From the NCBI GenBank assembly GCA_938005545.1, contig CALKXV010000045.1, positions 1 to 64,000 of the forward strand: a stretch of DNA of 64,000 bases, written 5' to 3'. This stretch comes from an uncultured Paracoccaceae bacterium (GTDB lineage: Bacteria > Pseudomonadota > Alphaproteobacteria > Rhodobacterales > Rhodobacteraceae). The notes under the pieces are model-generated. The model searched no databases. It was not told where the DNA came from and worked only from the letters and a program-made list of their open reading frames with translations. The stretch's first letter is position 1, and every line of letters begins with the position of its first letter. This document shows positions 55,221 to 64,000 of this stretch, piece by piece. The translations under genes were made by a program, and so were the position numbers.

Positions 55221-56917
55221 TAAACGGATTGCCTCAAATGTGTTTCGTCTTCCTGAGACGCGTTTTGTCCATGACTTGTCTCACCAGTAAGGTAGGGGTT
55301 CATGCCCGCGTTTCTCAGTTCTTGCAGAAATTCCAATAACCCATCTACCGGCTTGGTCTTGGGCAGTTCGGTGAGATAGGTGCTTTCGGTCCCAGACAGA
55401 CTATCGACGATTTCTTGAAGGGGGCCGGTTGGTTGTTCGATAAATTCGAGCAGCGACCAAATTAGAATTCTTGCACGCGCGCGGCGTTCGCGCAGGCGGG
55501 ATAAAAAAGCCGCTTCAATCTTTTGGCAGAGCGCCGCGTCGGCGCGAACTTCGGCAACTGGCTTGCCAGAGCGCATAAGCGGTAAGGCCCAGGCGCCTGT
55601 AATCACCAAGATAGTGGCAAGGCGGTCTTTTGCCAGCAAATCACAAACGCCCTGATCGTCGCGCGGTGACATCATGAAACTCTGATGCTCACCTCTGGTG
55701 TTCCAGATCAAGTTACGAAGAAATGCTTCGGGATCATAATCACGGAGGGATGCATTGTCAGTAAGAGCGCCGGAATAGCCGGTTTGTCGGCCATGAAATT
55801 GCGCGCGATCCTTGTCGAACAGGTGTCCGTGAACCCGACCGCCTATCGTGCGTTCCACCCATGCTTCAAAATCTTGGAAGACGTCGCTAAATCCATGAAA
55901 AACGGCGTAGGGTGCGGCGGTAAGCCCGTTTTCGAAACCTTTGCCAGGAAACCGACTGGTCATCACCAGACCCGATCGGCCTTGGGTTCGACGATTGACG
56001 GCCTGTGCAAATGTCCGGTCGACTTGCGCAAATGATGCATAGTTGGCGCTGGTTTTGGGCCGCTCAAGTTCCAGAAAAGCGCGGTAAAGCCGGTTCGCGC
56101 CGGGCCATATTTTTCTGGCAAAGAAGGCCGGGCTTTGGCGAAGCAATTGTAAGTGATCGTCATAGAACACATGGGGTTTGCCCTGAAAGTCAAATTTCGA
56201 AAGCGTGAGCGAACGGCTTTCAACCGATCCATCGTAGTGCCGGACCATGGTCTGAAAGTAGCTTTCGTCCGGGATCCAAACACGTTTGAAATAGCGGTCG
56301 TAAATCAGTTTTTTCGGATCGTTTAGAATGCGCTCCAAGGTCTTGCGCGTCAGACACCACCACTGAGACCCCATGTGTGGCGCAAAGCCCTTTGGTGCCG
56401 GGCGGGTTCGACGTATGCGGCGTTGGAGATCGACCCATAGGTCAAACAGAAGTTTCTGTCTTTTCCACGCAAAAGGGAACGACAGCGTAAAGCGTTCCTC
56501 GCTTAGCCCGCCTTGGGTCCATGGAACATCGCCAATGGTGACGCTTTCGATGAAGTCGGTATCTGGATTTGCGGATAAGAAAGATTTCAACTCGGCAATT
56601 GGTTTGATTGGAATGCAACTGCCCGAGATCAGTACAACATGCGTGACGTCAGGGTGGTTTTCCAAAAGGTTCTGCGCTGAAATTCTGCTGGCTTCGACCA
56701 AAGACCACGTTCCCCAGTCACAGGCAATTCGTGGTGCAAGGGTGATATCTTTAAATTTAGTCAATGCGTCGGCAAACCGGCGGAATGCATCGTGCGAGGT
56801 GCGTTGATCGACATGAACAACCATGGGGCATCCGGCTTCGGACGCTATGCGCACAACTTGTTCGGCCCGGTGCAGTTCAGAGTGCGCGAGCATGACGAAG
56901 CCAATGGTCATGCCCAA
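55220..56917 (-). CDS. Core-2/I-branching-type glycosyltransferase (GT14)
   Basis: 565 residues. The N-terminal about 260 resemble GT14 beta-1,6-N-acetylglucosaminyltransferases: GFVMLAHSELHRAEQVV, VVHVDQRT, HVVLISGSCIPIKP and GSQWWCLTRKTLERIL. The C-terminal about 280 residues match a domain seen after GT14 domains in roseobacters. GT14 enzymes are common in animals but rare in bacteria. It overlaps the upstream GT2-type gene by 10 bp and the sulfotransferase by one base, so the three are co-transcribed. Donor and acceptor are inferred only from family. Confidence 0.85.
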   Translation of the reverse strand: MGMTIGFVMLAHSELHRAEQVVRIASEAGCPMVVHVDQRTSHDAFRRFADALTKFKDITLAPRIACDWGTWSLVEASRISAQNLLENHPDVTHVVLISGSCIPIKPIAELKSFLSANPDTDFIESVTIGDVPWTQGGLSEERFTLSFPFAWKRQKLLFDLWVDLQRRIRRTRPAPKGFAPHMGSQWWCLTRKTLERILNDPKKLIYDRYFKRVWIPDESYFQTMVRHYDGSVESRSLTLSKFDFQGKPHVFYDDHLQLLRQSPAFFARKIWPGANRLYRAFLELERPKTSANYASFAQVDRTFAQAVNRRTQGRSGLVMTSRFPGKGFENGLTAAPYAVFHGFSDVFQDFEAWVERTIGGRVHGHLFDKDRAQFHGRQTGYSGALTDNASLRDYDPEAFLRNLIWNTRGEHQSFMMSPRDDQGVCDLLAKDRLATILVITGAWALPLMRSGKPVAEVRADAALCQKIEAAFLSRLRERRARARILIWSLLEFIEQPTGPLQEIVDSLSGTESTYLTELPKTKPVDGLLEFLQELRNAGMNPYLTGETSHGQNASQEDETHLRQSV

Positions 56918-57918
56918 TTGCCGCGCGACATCAAGCCAAGTGCCTCAATCTGACGCCAATCAATGAAGCGTTCTGACCATTCGCACCAAAGCCCGTTCAG
57001 TGACTCGGCTTTTAAGTGATAGGCGTCGTACTCCCGCCCTCGGGCAAAATGCTGACGGCGTGCAACTTCCTCGGCGGCTTTCCCGGCAAAGCTGTCAAGA
57101 AACTTGGCGTGCATCAGGATGCCCGACAGTTTTTCGCCGCCAGCTTCGTCATAGACCTGATTTAAACCGCGGGGCAAAAGCATGTGGGTTGAGTTGGCAT
57201 AGGTGTATTTTCGATCCCACTTCACCAGCGGGATTTTGTTCAGGGAAGGTGCCGCACCTGGGTTGTCATGAAAATAGACCCGTGCACGAGGTCCGCCCTG
57301 AATCCAGAGATTCCCATACTTTTCGTTACGTGAAATCATATAGTTACCAGCATCAAACCAACGCGCGATCTGGAATGGATCTTGTCCGGTTTGATAAGGT
57401 TCTGCGCCAATTGGGCCTTTGGGGTACATGTCCAACAGCATCGTTCCGAAAGACCGGACGTTGGATTGGTCTAGCCATGCACAAAGCGCCCCCAAGGGAC
57501 GTGAATCGCTAAACGGGTAGATCAAAAACTCATCTGCATCGACGGTGAGCACCCAATGTCCGTGGCCGTATCGCAGTTTCAACCAGTTCAACCAATCCGT
57601 ACCAAAGCGGCTATTTCGATAGCTGTCTTCGGTACGCCAAAGAGATACGTCGGGTTCGGCAGTAAGAAGCGCGTCGCCACCGTCGTTTGACCCGTTGTCA
57701 ACGATCAAGAAGTGATCAACACCCAAATTGCGGTAGTAATTCAGAAGAAACGGAAGTCGGGGCTTTTCATTGCGAAGTGTGACAAAAGCCAAAACGTTGC
57801 CGGGCGCAATCAATGCCGTGCGATCCGTGACATTTACCAGTTCACGACGTTTGCGGACAGCACGGATCTGCCATCGTCGTCGTTCCATCCGAAGTTTGAG
57901 TGCCGAGAGTGCGCCCAA
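56908..57918 (-). CDS. Glycosyltransferase family 2-like protein
   Basis: 336 residues. NVLAFVTLRNEKPRLPFLLNYYRNLGVDHFLIVDNGSNDG is split around a GT-A nucleotide-binding fold, and VLTVDADEFLIYPF carries the DxD metal motif. Similar proteins are found in glycan clusters of marine alphaproteobacteria. The sugar is unknown. Operonic with the GT14 gene by overlap. Confidence 0.87.
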   Translation of the reverse strand: MGALSALKLRMERRRWQIRAVRKRRELVNVTDRTALIAPGNVLAFVTLRNEKPRLPFLLNYYRNLGVDHFLIVDNGSNDGGDALLTAEPDVSLWRTEDSYRNSRFGTDWLNWLKLRYGHGHWVLTVDADEFLIYPFSDSRPLGALCAWLDQSNVRSFGTMLLDMYPKGPIGAEPYQTGQDPFQIARWFDAGNYMISRNEKYGNLWIQGGPRARVYFHDNPGAAPSLNKIPLVKWDRKYTYANSTHMLLPRGLNQVYDEAGGEKLSGILMHAKFLDSFAGKAAEEVARRQHFARGREYDAYHLKAESLNGLWCEWSERFIDWRQIEALGLMSRGNWA

Positions 57919-57951
57919 TTTTACGTCTCCCCGGGCCAGGGCGACCCGCGA

Positions 57952-59115
57952 TTAGATCAAATCGAAGACAAGGTCGAAATGCTTTTCCCAAGTTGGAAGT
58001 CGGTATGCCAATAAATCGGCACGTCGCCGGGAATGCTTGCCCAAATCCTCGCTGGCCAACTCTCTGATGGCCTGGAACCATTGATACATGTCGTCAGGAT
58101 CGGCGTAAATGGCCATATCCCCTAAGTGTATTTCAGTCGGGCGCAATGGCGACGTGATCGTGGGGACGCCGTAACTGGCGGCTTCGAATGGCGGCAATCC
58201 AAAGCCCTCGGCAAGGCTGGGGAAAAGCAGCCCGGTTGCGCCTGCAAGTTGACGCTTCATTTCCTTGTCGGGGAGTGGCCCAAGTTCGAAAACAGTGCGT
58301 CCCATTATGGGCGATGTGTCGAGCCGTTTAATGACCTCGTCGTTTCGCCAACCTCGTGCACCAATGATACGAAGCTCTGGGATGCGGCTTTCATCCATCT
58401 TGCGGTTCATCCGTTCCCAGATGTCCAGAAGAAGAGCGTGGTTCTTCCTTGGTTCGATGGTGCCTATGACGACGAAATAGGGCTTGTCCGATGTTTCCCG
58501 ATCGACCGGGACAGGCCCAAGATCAACGCCCAAGGGCGCAACCGTCACAGGAACGCGGTGGCCCGTGCCAACCATGCGTTTTTCGACATTTTCGCGCACG
58601 TCGTCCGAGGGCACTACAATGTGGTGCGCAAAGTTGATCACCGTCGTCAGCCGTTCGACAAATTTTGCGCGGGCAGCTTCGGTTTGAAAATCAGGATGGT
58701 CAATTGGGATGGTGTCGTGGATGAAAACGACTTTGGTGTGATCCGGCATTTCCATCATTGCGCGCATAGTCTTGGCGTTCAGATTAGTATGGCCAACGTT
58801 GATGTAAGCCAGACCGTTTGGCATCCGCCACATAATTTTCCGGATCGAAAGGGATGACATCCGCGAAGATGCAATTGCGCGAATAGTTGAGGCTTGGTCG
58901 GCACCATCCAAATCACCGCGGTCAAGATAATCGGGCAGGCGCGCGAGACGGTCAGGTTCGAACATCAAGAACCCACGGGGTGTTTTGATGATGCCCCAGC
59001 CTTCACGGCGAATGTTTTCTTGCAGATAGGCGCGCTCAACCCGATCTATCCCGGTCGCGATGCCGCGCCCGAGACGTGAAAACGTCCTGCTGAGATCGAG
59101 AACTGGAGTCGCCAA
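57952..59115 (-). CDS. Glycosyltransferase family 4 (GT-B)
   Basis: 387 residues. GT-B fold with the C-terminal domain FVVIGTIEPRKNHALLLDIW, then AGATGLLFPSLAEGFGLPPFEAASYGVPTITS, which holds the EX7E nucleotide-sugar motif. The N-terminus has DRVERAYLQENI and HDTIPIDHPDF. Adds a sugar from a nucleotide donor, probably during surface polysaccharide assembly. Not overlapping the neighbouring genes. Confidence 0.9.
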   Translation of the reverse strand: MATPVLDLSRTFSRLGRGIATGIDRVERAYLQENIRREGWGIIKTPRGFLMFEPDRLARLPDYLDRGDLDGADQASTIRAIASSRMSSLSIRKIMWRMPNGLAYINVGHTNLNAKTMRAMMEMPDHTKVVFIHDTIPIDHPDFQTEAARAKFVERLTTVINFAHHIVVPSDDVRENVEKRMVGTGHRVPVTVAPLGVDLGPVPVDRETSDKPYFVVIGTIEPRKNHALLLDIWERMNRKMDESRIPELRIIGARGWRNDEVIKRLDTSPIMGRTVFELGPLPDKEMKRQLAGATGLLFPSLAEGFGLPPFEAASYGVPTITSPLRPTEIHLGDMAIYADPDDMYQWFQAIRELASEDLGKHSRRRADLLAYRLPTWEKHFDLVFDLI

Positions 59116-59153
59116 GTACTACGCCCGTTGTTGCCTTATGACGTGACTTAACC

Positions 59154-60050
59154 CTACTCGGCGGCTTGCGCCAGAGGAACAATGTCATTCAGGTAGTCAT
59201 AAAATTCTTCCTGAAGGTCCGGGCGGGCCAAAGCAAAGCTAACAGTTGCCTGCAAGAACCCCGCCTTTGAACCACAATCAAACCGCTGACCTTCGAACTG
59301 GAATCCATGGACCGGACGGCCTTCGTCGATCTCGCGCGCGATTGCGTCGGTCAGTTGGATTTCACCACCAGCGCCTTCTTTTGCTTCATGCAGGTTGTTC
59401 AGAACATCAGGTGTTAGAATATATCGCCCGATGACAGCTAGGTTGGATGGCGCATTGCCGACGGATGGTTTCTCAACCATTCCACGAACCTTTGCCAAAC
59501 CGCCAACCGTTTCGTTTTCTATGTCGAGAATGCCATAGCTTGATGTTTTTTCTTCAGGAACGCGCATGGCCGCGACCATCGAGCCGCCAATTTCTTGGTG
59601 AGCTTCGATCATCTGAGCAAGGCATGGTTTATCTGCCGCAATAACGTCGTCAGGTAACATAACGGCGAAAGGCTCGTTGCCGATCATCCGACGGGCGCAC
59701 CAAACAGCGTGACCCAATCCCATGGGTTTATGCTGGCGGATGTAAGCAATTGCGCCAGAGTCCATATTTGTGTCTTCAAGGGTTTCGAGAAGCTGGGTCT
59801 TCCCTTTAGTCCTAAGTGCGTTTTCAAGCTCTGGCGCCGAGTCAAAATAATCCTCAAGCGCGCCCTTACCACGAGACGTTACAAAGATAAATTCAGTGAT
59901 CCCGGCAGCGCGGGCCTCATCAATGGCATATTGGATCAAAGGCCTATCAACGAGCGTCATTATCTCTTTTGGAACGGATTTTGTGGCAGGCAGAAACCTC
60001 GTCCCCAAGCCGGCGACCGGGAATACGGCCTTCGTAACTTTACGCGTCAT
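59154..60050 (-). CDS. galU: UTP-glucose-1-phosphate uridylyltransferase
   Basis: 298 residues. FPVAGLGTRFLPATKSVPKEIM is the nucleotide-binding signature, split here across the family's LGTR motif, and PFAVMLPDDVI and GEIQLTDAIA are conserved. Makes UDP-glucose for glycan and LPS synthesis. Its presence supports the polysaccharide assignment of this region. Confidence 0.97.
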   Translation of the reverse strand: MTRKVTKAVFPVAGLGTRFLPATKSVPKEIMTLVDRPLIQYAIDEARAAGITEFIFVTSRGKGALEDYFDSAPELENALRTKGKTQLLETLEDTNMDSGAIAYIRQHKPMGLGHAVWCARRMIGNEPFAVMLPDDVIAADKPCLAQMIEAHQEIGGSMVAAMRVPEEKTSSYGILDIENETVGGLAKVRGMVEKPSVGNAPSNLAVIGRYILTPDVLNNLHEAKEGAGGEIQLTDAIAREIDEGRPVHGFQFEGQRFDCGSKAGFLQATVSFALARPDLQEEFYDYLNDIVPLAQAAE

Positions 60051-60119
60051 GCGCAGACCTCATTATTTAGCTGACATACATTGGCAGCATGTCGATTATC
60101 CGCCCCGTGAAACACTTTC

Positions 60120-61370
60120 TTAGATTCCCCGAATTTTTGCAATGCGCAGCCTTTCATCTTTCAACCGACTGGCAAATCGGCACCACAACAAACGCTTCTG
60201 ATTCCGCGCTGTGCGCCCAAATTGTCCGCCAGTTTGGACCCAAACACCAGTATCAGTGTATCGAACATGATGACGAACCGGAGTTAGCGAGAAACTAAAA
60301 ACACTGACACGCGGGCCGTTTTTCGTCAAAGTTGCGGCCCTTTGAAGAGTTTTGCTGCGCCATAACAGCCTTGAGGTTAGTACTTGGTGACCCTGAGGGC
60401 TTTGTTTCAAGGGAGAAAAATCCGACTGACACTGCAAATTCGGCGGAATTTCACTCAATTCGGCCGCTTGCCCTTGATGCCAGCCGTCTTCGAAGGTTTT
60501 TAGAACCATACCGACGTCTCTGGGCTCACAGGTTCCCAACACCATATGCCGGAGTAAGCGCAGTCTTTCGCGTTTCAGTATTCGGGCGTGCAAATCGGTG
60601 ACGTTAGGCGTTTCGTGTCGACGAAAGAAAATGGCAGAACTGCGCGCCAAGTCGAACAGGCTGATGGGTGCTCGTAGTGTGGTGCGACGTTCGGATGCGG
60701 CAAACCCATGGTGCACTTCGGCAAGCGGCGCGGCGGCGGCACGGTGGCCTGATTCTGAAAGGCGAAGTGAGATGTCGGTGTCGTCGAGATAATAGGCGAA
60801 TTCTTCATCAAACCCGTTCAATGTTATCAATGTCTGACGATGAAAGCTCATATTCGTTCCGACAAGCTTCAGTGCTCGTCCATGCTCCAGTTTTGGAACG
60901 AAGGGGCGCGCACTTTGGTCAGCCTCGCTGTGAGTTTCCGCCTCCGCATCTATGGACGATGTGCGTGATTGAAAACTGATCCCGTTCCGCCCGCGTACGT
61001 ATCCCACAACGGCGTCGGCGCTCGTGGTGCGGAAAGCATGTACGATATGATGTAACCAAAGCGGTTCCGGCACAGCGTCATCATCAATGAAGGCGCATAT
61101 TTCGCCGGACGCTTCACGAATACCAGCGTTTCGCGCTGCGGAAATATTCGCGCGTTCGAACCCAACCGACTTCAGCTCGGAACAGTCAACGGCGTCTAAG
61201 CTTGCTTGGTCGGCAACGACAACGACTTCGAAGTTGGGATAATCGAGCTGGCGTATCGCTTTCAGACAGCGCGCAAGCCACTTTGGTCGTCTGCGGCTGA
61301 CAACGATAACGCTGACCGCCGCGCCCGGTGGCACGGCGTTACTCGGCGACGAGATCGACACCTGGTGCAA
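60120..61370 (-). CDS. Glycosyltransferase family 2 protein
   Basis: Up to 416 residues. VSVIVVSRRRPKWLARCLKAI begins the GT-A domain and AFIDDDAVPEP is the DxD motif. The start is uncertain: TTG at 61370 gives a 32-bp overlap with cysQ, and a GTG at 61361 would still overlap. The C-terminal 130 residues are variable. Probably a polysaccharide or O-antigen sugar transferase. Confidence 0.8.
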   Translation of the reverse strand: MHQVSISSPSNAVPPGAAVSVIVVSRRRPKWLARCLKAIRQLDYPNFEVVVVADQASLDAVDCSELKSVGFERANISAARNAGIREASGEICAFIDDDAVPEPLWLHHIVHAFRTTSADAVVGYVRGRNGISFQSRTSSIDAEAETHSEADQSARPFVPKLEHGRALKLVGTNMSFHRQTLITLNGFDEEFAYYLDDTDISLRLSESGHRAAAAPLAEVHHGFAASERRTTLRAPISLFDLARSSAIFFRRHETPNVTDLHARILKRERLRLLRHMVLGTCEPRDVGMVLKTFEDGWHQGQAAELSEIPPNLQCQSDFSPLKQSPQGHQVLTSRLLWRSKTLQRAATLTKNGPRVSVFSFSLTPVRHHVRYTDTGVWVQTGGQFGRTARNQKRLLWCRFASRLKDERLRIAKIRGI

Positions 61371-62160
61371 ACGCTAGGAAGAACGGGTTGCGAAACGACG
61401 CTTTTCCGTACTTCAGAGTTTGATGAGTGGCTTTTTCAACCACATGGCCACCCGCAGCTGTAAGAACTGCGTGCCCTGCGGCCGTATCCCACTCCATGGT
61501 AGGACCAAGTCGTGGATAGAAATCGGCTTCTCCAGTGGCGACAAGGCAGAATTTTAGGGACGAGCCGGCACTAACGGATTCTGCGACGTTGTAACGGTCG
61601 ATATAGTCGTCAGTTGCCTGATCTCGGTGAGACTTTGATGCGACGACTTTCAGGCCGCTCATATCAGGATGGGCCACCGCGATAGGCCGTGTTGTTCCTT
61701 GGATGTCCGGGTTTAGATCGCCGGTTTCCTCGGTGACGCCACCGTCACACTCCGTCAGGAAAAGTCGTTTTCTTGCAGGTGCATAGACAACGCCGAGCGT
61801 TGGAACGCCATTTTCAACCAGTGCGATGTTCACCGTAAAGTCGCCGCGGCGTTTCACAAATTCCTTGGTGCCATCCAATGGATCGACGATCAGGAAAGTG
61901 TCCGTGTTAAGTTCGTGAGTTTCGAATTGCTCTTCTGTCACAAGTAGAATGTCGGGGAACTCGGCACGAAGGCCTGCGGATATTAGGCGATCAGCCGCTT
62001 CATCAGCTTCGGTCACTGGGGAGGCATCCGCTTTTTTACGGACATCTAAAGTGTCACGCCGATAAATTTCCATAATGACCGCACCAGCTTGGATGGACAG
62101 GCGACGCATTGCCGAAACTAGAGCCTTGCGATCAACACTGTTCAATTTAATGCTCCGCAT
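61339..62160 (-). CDS. cysQ: 3'(2'),5'-bisphosphate nucleotidase
   Basis: 273 residues. Lithium-sensitive inositol-monophosphatase family: VTEEQFE, the metal site DPLDGTKEFVKRRGDF and EWDTAAGHAVL. Hydrolyses PAP, the by-product of PAPS-dependent sulfation and sulfate reduction, to AMP. Its overlap with the glycosyltransferase gene and proximity to a sulfotransferase suggest it supports glycan sulfation. Divergent from the ABC permease. Confidence 0.94.
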   Translation of the reverse strand: MRSIKLNSVDRKALVSAMRRLSIQAGAVIMEIYRRDTLDVRKKADASPVTEADEAADRLISAGLRAEFPDILLVTEEQFETHELNTDTFLIVDPLDGTKEFVKRRGDFTVNIALVENGVPTLGVVYAPARKRLFLTECDGGVTEETGDLNPDIQGTTRPIAVAHPDMSGLKVVASKSHRDQATDDYIDRYNVAESVSAGSSLKFCLVATGEADFYPRLGPTMEWDTAAGHAVLTAAGGHVVEKATHQTLKYGKASFRNPFFLAFAPGVDLVAE

Positions 62161-62229
62161 TCTACCATTTGTGATACTTTCAGCTTATGGTCCCCCTCGG
62201 CAGTAAAAAACAACCCCGGTCAAATCTCG

Positions 62230-63051
62230 ATGTTTACCTCAACCCAGAATAAGTCGCTTTGGTTCGGCGTTTTTAGGTTATTTGAATTGATCTATCACAA
62301 CACGGTTCGATCTGTGCGCCGGGGTCATCGTGATGCCATTTTCGCGATCCTTTCAAGCATTGGCCAGACGTTGGTGATGGTTGGTGCATTTTACCTTTTC
62401 ATCGACTTCATGGGTATGCGGGCCCTGGCGATCCGAGGCGATTTTCTTCTTTATGTCATGTCTGGGATCTTTGTATTCATGGTGAATATTAAGGCAATGG
62501 GCGCTGTCGCCGGGTCCGAAGGGCCGACATCGCCGATGATGCAGCACTTGCCAATGAACACCACAATCTCAATTTGGTCGTCGGCGTTTTCATCTCTTTA
62601 TACCCAGGTCATCGGATTGCTGGTGATCTTGGGTGGATACCATTTGCTTTGGAAACCACTTGAAATCGACGATCCCGTTGGCGTCAGTCTGATAATTTTA
62701 CTGGCGTGGATCAATGGATGTTCAATTGGCGTCGTACTTCTTGCCTTGAAACCGTGGTTTCCGAAGGCGACGGGGACAATCCAGCAAATCTATAGCCGCT
62801 TCAATATGTTCGCGTCAGGAAAGATGTTTGTGGCCAATACGCTGCCACTGTATCTGGCGGCGTTTTTCTCGTGGAACCCCTTGTTTCATATCATTGATCA
62901 AGGCCGGGGATACATGTTCATCAACTACAATCCGCTAAAAACCGGCCTCACCTATCCTATTGTGATCTCTGTAATTTTTCTAGTCGTTGGTTTGATTGCA
63001 GAGAGCCAGACGCGCCGTCATGCATCCTTGAGCTGGTCTGCCGGGCGGTAG
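62230..63051 (+). CDS. ABC-2-type polysaccharide export permease
   Basis: 273 residues with about six membrane helices (for example TLVMVGAFYLFIDFMGMRAL and VSLIILLAWINGCSIGVVLL). Fits the KpsM/Wzm family that exports capsule or O-antigen with a separate ATPase. The ATPase and export (Wza/KpsE-like) genes are not in this window, so the transporter is incomplete here. Divergent from cysQ. Confidence 0.85.
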   Translation: MFTSTQNKSLWFGVFRLFELIYHNTVRSVRRGHRDAIFAILSSIGQTLVMVGAFYLFIDFMGMRALAIRGDFLLYVMSGIFVFMVNIKAMGAVAGSEGPTSPMMQHLPMNTTISIWSSAFSSLYTQVIGLLVILGGYHLLWKPLEIDDPVGVSLIILLAWINGCSIGVVLLALKPWFPKATGTIQQIYSRFNMFASGKMFVANTLPLYLAAFFSWNPLFHIIDQGRGYMFINYNPLKTGLTYPIVISVIFLVVGLIAESQTRRHASLSWSAGR

Positions 63052-63359
63052 GACTTCCAGTCGCTCATGAAAGCCGAAATTGGCCTAAAAAAGTTTGATT
63101 TGTCGCCTAAAGGTTGAGCGGGATCCAAAAACACAATCGACGGTCTCTGTGATGTTAGGTCGCAACACATTGCTCCTTCGAGCAGCCTTGACGGCAAACC
63201 TCGGCGTTTCCCCCTTGTATAACACGGCCAAACGCGTGACTCAATTCACATAAAAGTTGAGCGGAGAGAAATTCCGCCGTGAGCAGGACGATAATATGTC
63301 CCTAGAAATTGGCGATGTCCGCGTGGGTTTAACGTACCGATGCGGAGGGAGTTTGTGAT
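63052..63359. other. Intergenic region before the large secreted-protein gene
   Basis: 308 bp without a gene. It contains an imperfect direct repeat, TAAAGGTTGAGCGG at about 63110 and TAAAAGTTGAGCGG at about 63250, 140 bp apart. A short hairpin GCGGA-GAGAAAT-TCCGC lies just after the second copy. No clear promoter hexamers. Confidence 0.4.
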
Positions 63360-64000
63360 ATGCGTAATGGGCGTGCCTTTTGTCTTCGTGTTGGCTTTGC
63401 TTCGATTTTTCAGGCAAAAATTCAGCGTATAAGAGAGGGATGCGCATCGCGAATCTTTCTGGTGCTGTTTAGCAGATGGCTATGTCTCCCGGTACTTAAA
63501 CGTGGCTTTCTGGCAAGTTTGCTTGCAACTTCATTGCTGGTTCCATCCGTTTTGATGGCTCAAGTCACGACGCCGGGCAATATCAATATTGGTGCAACTA
63601 CAAATTACCCGATCGGTACGGATAACCTTGCTGGCACAACCCAAAACACGAATAACACTGGCCTTCTTGATGACATCGGTCTGAATCAGGGAACGACGTT
63701 CGATTTTGGTGGGACTTTATCTGCGGCAGGCGAGTGGGTTGGTGGTTTCGAATTCCTTAGCGCAAACGAACTTCAGTTCCAAGCCCGGGATACAGGCCTG
63801 CCATCGGAATTTGCCACCTATTCACTAAATTTTTCAGATCCGGTCTATGGCCTTCAATTGACGATGGACGGTTTGGACAACGACGACATTACGACATTGT
63901 CGTTCTTTCTGCGCGGTATACAAGTTCCCGTGACCACAAGTATCATCTCGGCTCAGGGTACAAACGTCCAGATCGCAGTATCGGGCACGAACCCGAATGT
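63360..64000 (+). CDS. Large exported surface protein, 3' end beyond the window
   Basis: Starts ATG 63360 with GGAGGG upstream and stays open to the window end (213 codons). The N-terminus is an extended signal of about 60-65 residues: a charged segment, then KRGFLASLLATSLLVPSVLMAQ, cleaved near VLMA-Q, as in large adhesins and autotransporters. The mature start is Thr/Asn/Gly-rich (TTPGNINIGATTNYPIGTDN), then SLNFSDPVYGLQLTMDGLDNDD. This suggests a beta-rich surface or adhesin protein. Family not recognised. Confidence 0.65.
   Translation, partial: MRNGRAFCLRVGFASIFQAKIQRIREGCASRIFLVLFSRWLCLPVLKRGFLASLLATSLLVPSVLMAQVTTPGNINIGATTNYPIGTDNLAGTTQNTNNTGLLDDIGLNQGTTFDFGGTLSAAGEWVGGFEFLSANELQFQARDTGLPSEFATYSLNFSDPVYGLQLTMDGLDNDDITTLSFFLRGIQVPVTTSIISAQGTNVQIAVSGTNPN

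Noticed and set aside
1-64000. tRNA and rRNA genes, CRISPR arrays, insertion sequences and prophage genes
   Set aside because: Looked for TpsiC-arm-like sequences, repeat-spacer patterns and transposase or phage proteins; none was seen by eye. A tRNAscan or IS search could still find a missed short element.

Overview
The window reads as a chromosomal segment of a marine Roseobacter-group alphaproteobacterium (Rhodobacteraceae). The evidence is gene order and protein character: rimP-nusA-ylxR-infB, mutT-argJ-parvulin divergent from secA, dnaK-dnaJ, lptCAB-hpf-ptsN, an NDUFAF5-like methyltransferase beside comF-grxC, and NodH-like sulfotransferases. Base composition is moderately GC-rich. I see no prophage, insertion sequence, CRISPR array, rRNA or tRNA gene. 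Most of the window is core genome.

Layout. 1-6.7 kb: a 5'-truncated sulfotransferase, argG, a divergent Hpt / response regulator-phosphatase pair, then hslO, a CoA-type Nudix hydrolase and a CCA-type nucleotidyltransferase. 6.7-13.6 kb: a leader peptide with competing hairpins in front of two fused ABC exporters and an RNA m5U methyltransferase, then two L,D-transpeptidases flanking a CAP-domain lipoprotein. 13.6-21.6 kb: an LpxO-like hydroxylase, hemH, NDUFAF5-like methyltransferase, comF-grxC-nitrilase-marR, ubiG, proline iminopeptidase and a second CAP protein. 21.6-27.3 kb: the nusA-infB operon with an attenuator-like leader. 27.3-36.9 kb: a 40-residue gene missed by length cut-offs, mutT-argJ-parvulin, secA, an anchored protein of unknown function, an OmpA protein fused to a phosphate-binding-protein-like domain, radC and a J-domain protein. 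37-40.3 kb: dnaJ and dnaK behind a heat-shock-type promoter.

40.5-46 kb is the only visibly accessory stretch: an exported Ala/Lys-rich protein, a three-gene catabolic operon (DapA-family aldolase, aldehyde dehydrogenase, FAD amine oxidoreductase) in which every gene is broken, and an OmpA-family protein. 46-53.8 kb: tdh-kbl threonine catabolism, a split YeeE/YedE transporter, a small kinase, RNase D, lptCAB, hpf and ptsN. 53.8-64 kb is a surface polysaccharide region: a two-module sulfotransferase, four glycosyltransferases, galU, cysQ, an ABC-2 export permease and the start of a large secreted protein cut by the window edge. Sulfotransferase plus CysQ (which removes the PAP by-product) suggests a sulfated surface glycan.

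The best candidates for undescribed biology are the leader peptide with mutually exclusive hairpins ahead of the ABC exporter pair (about 6.73-6.80 kb), the nusA-operon leader attenuator (about 21.73-21.83 kb), the 40-residue protein at 27.3 kb, and the sulfated-glycan region. The decaying operon is a clear case of recent gene loss. Functions are assigned by family recognition from translated sequence; no database search was run.
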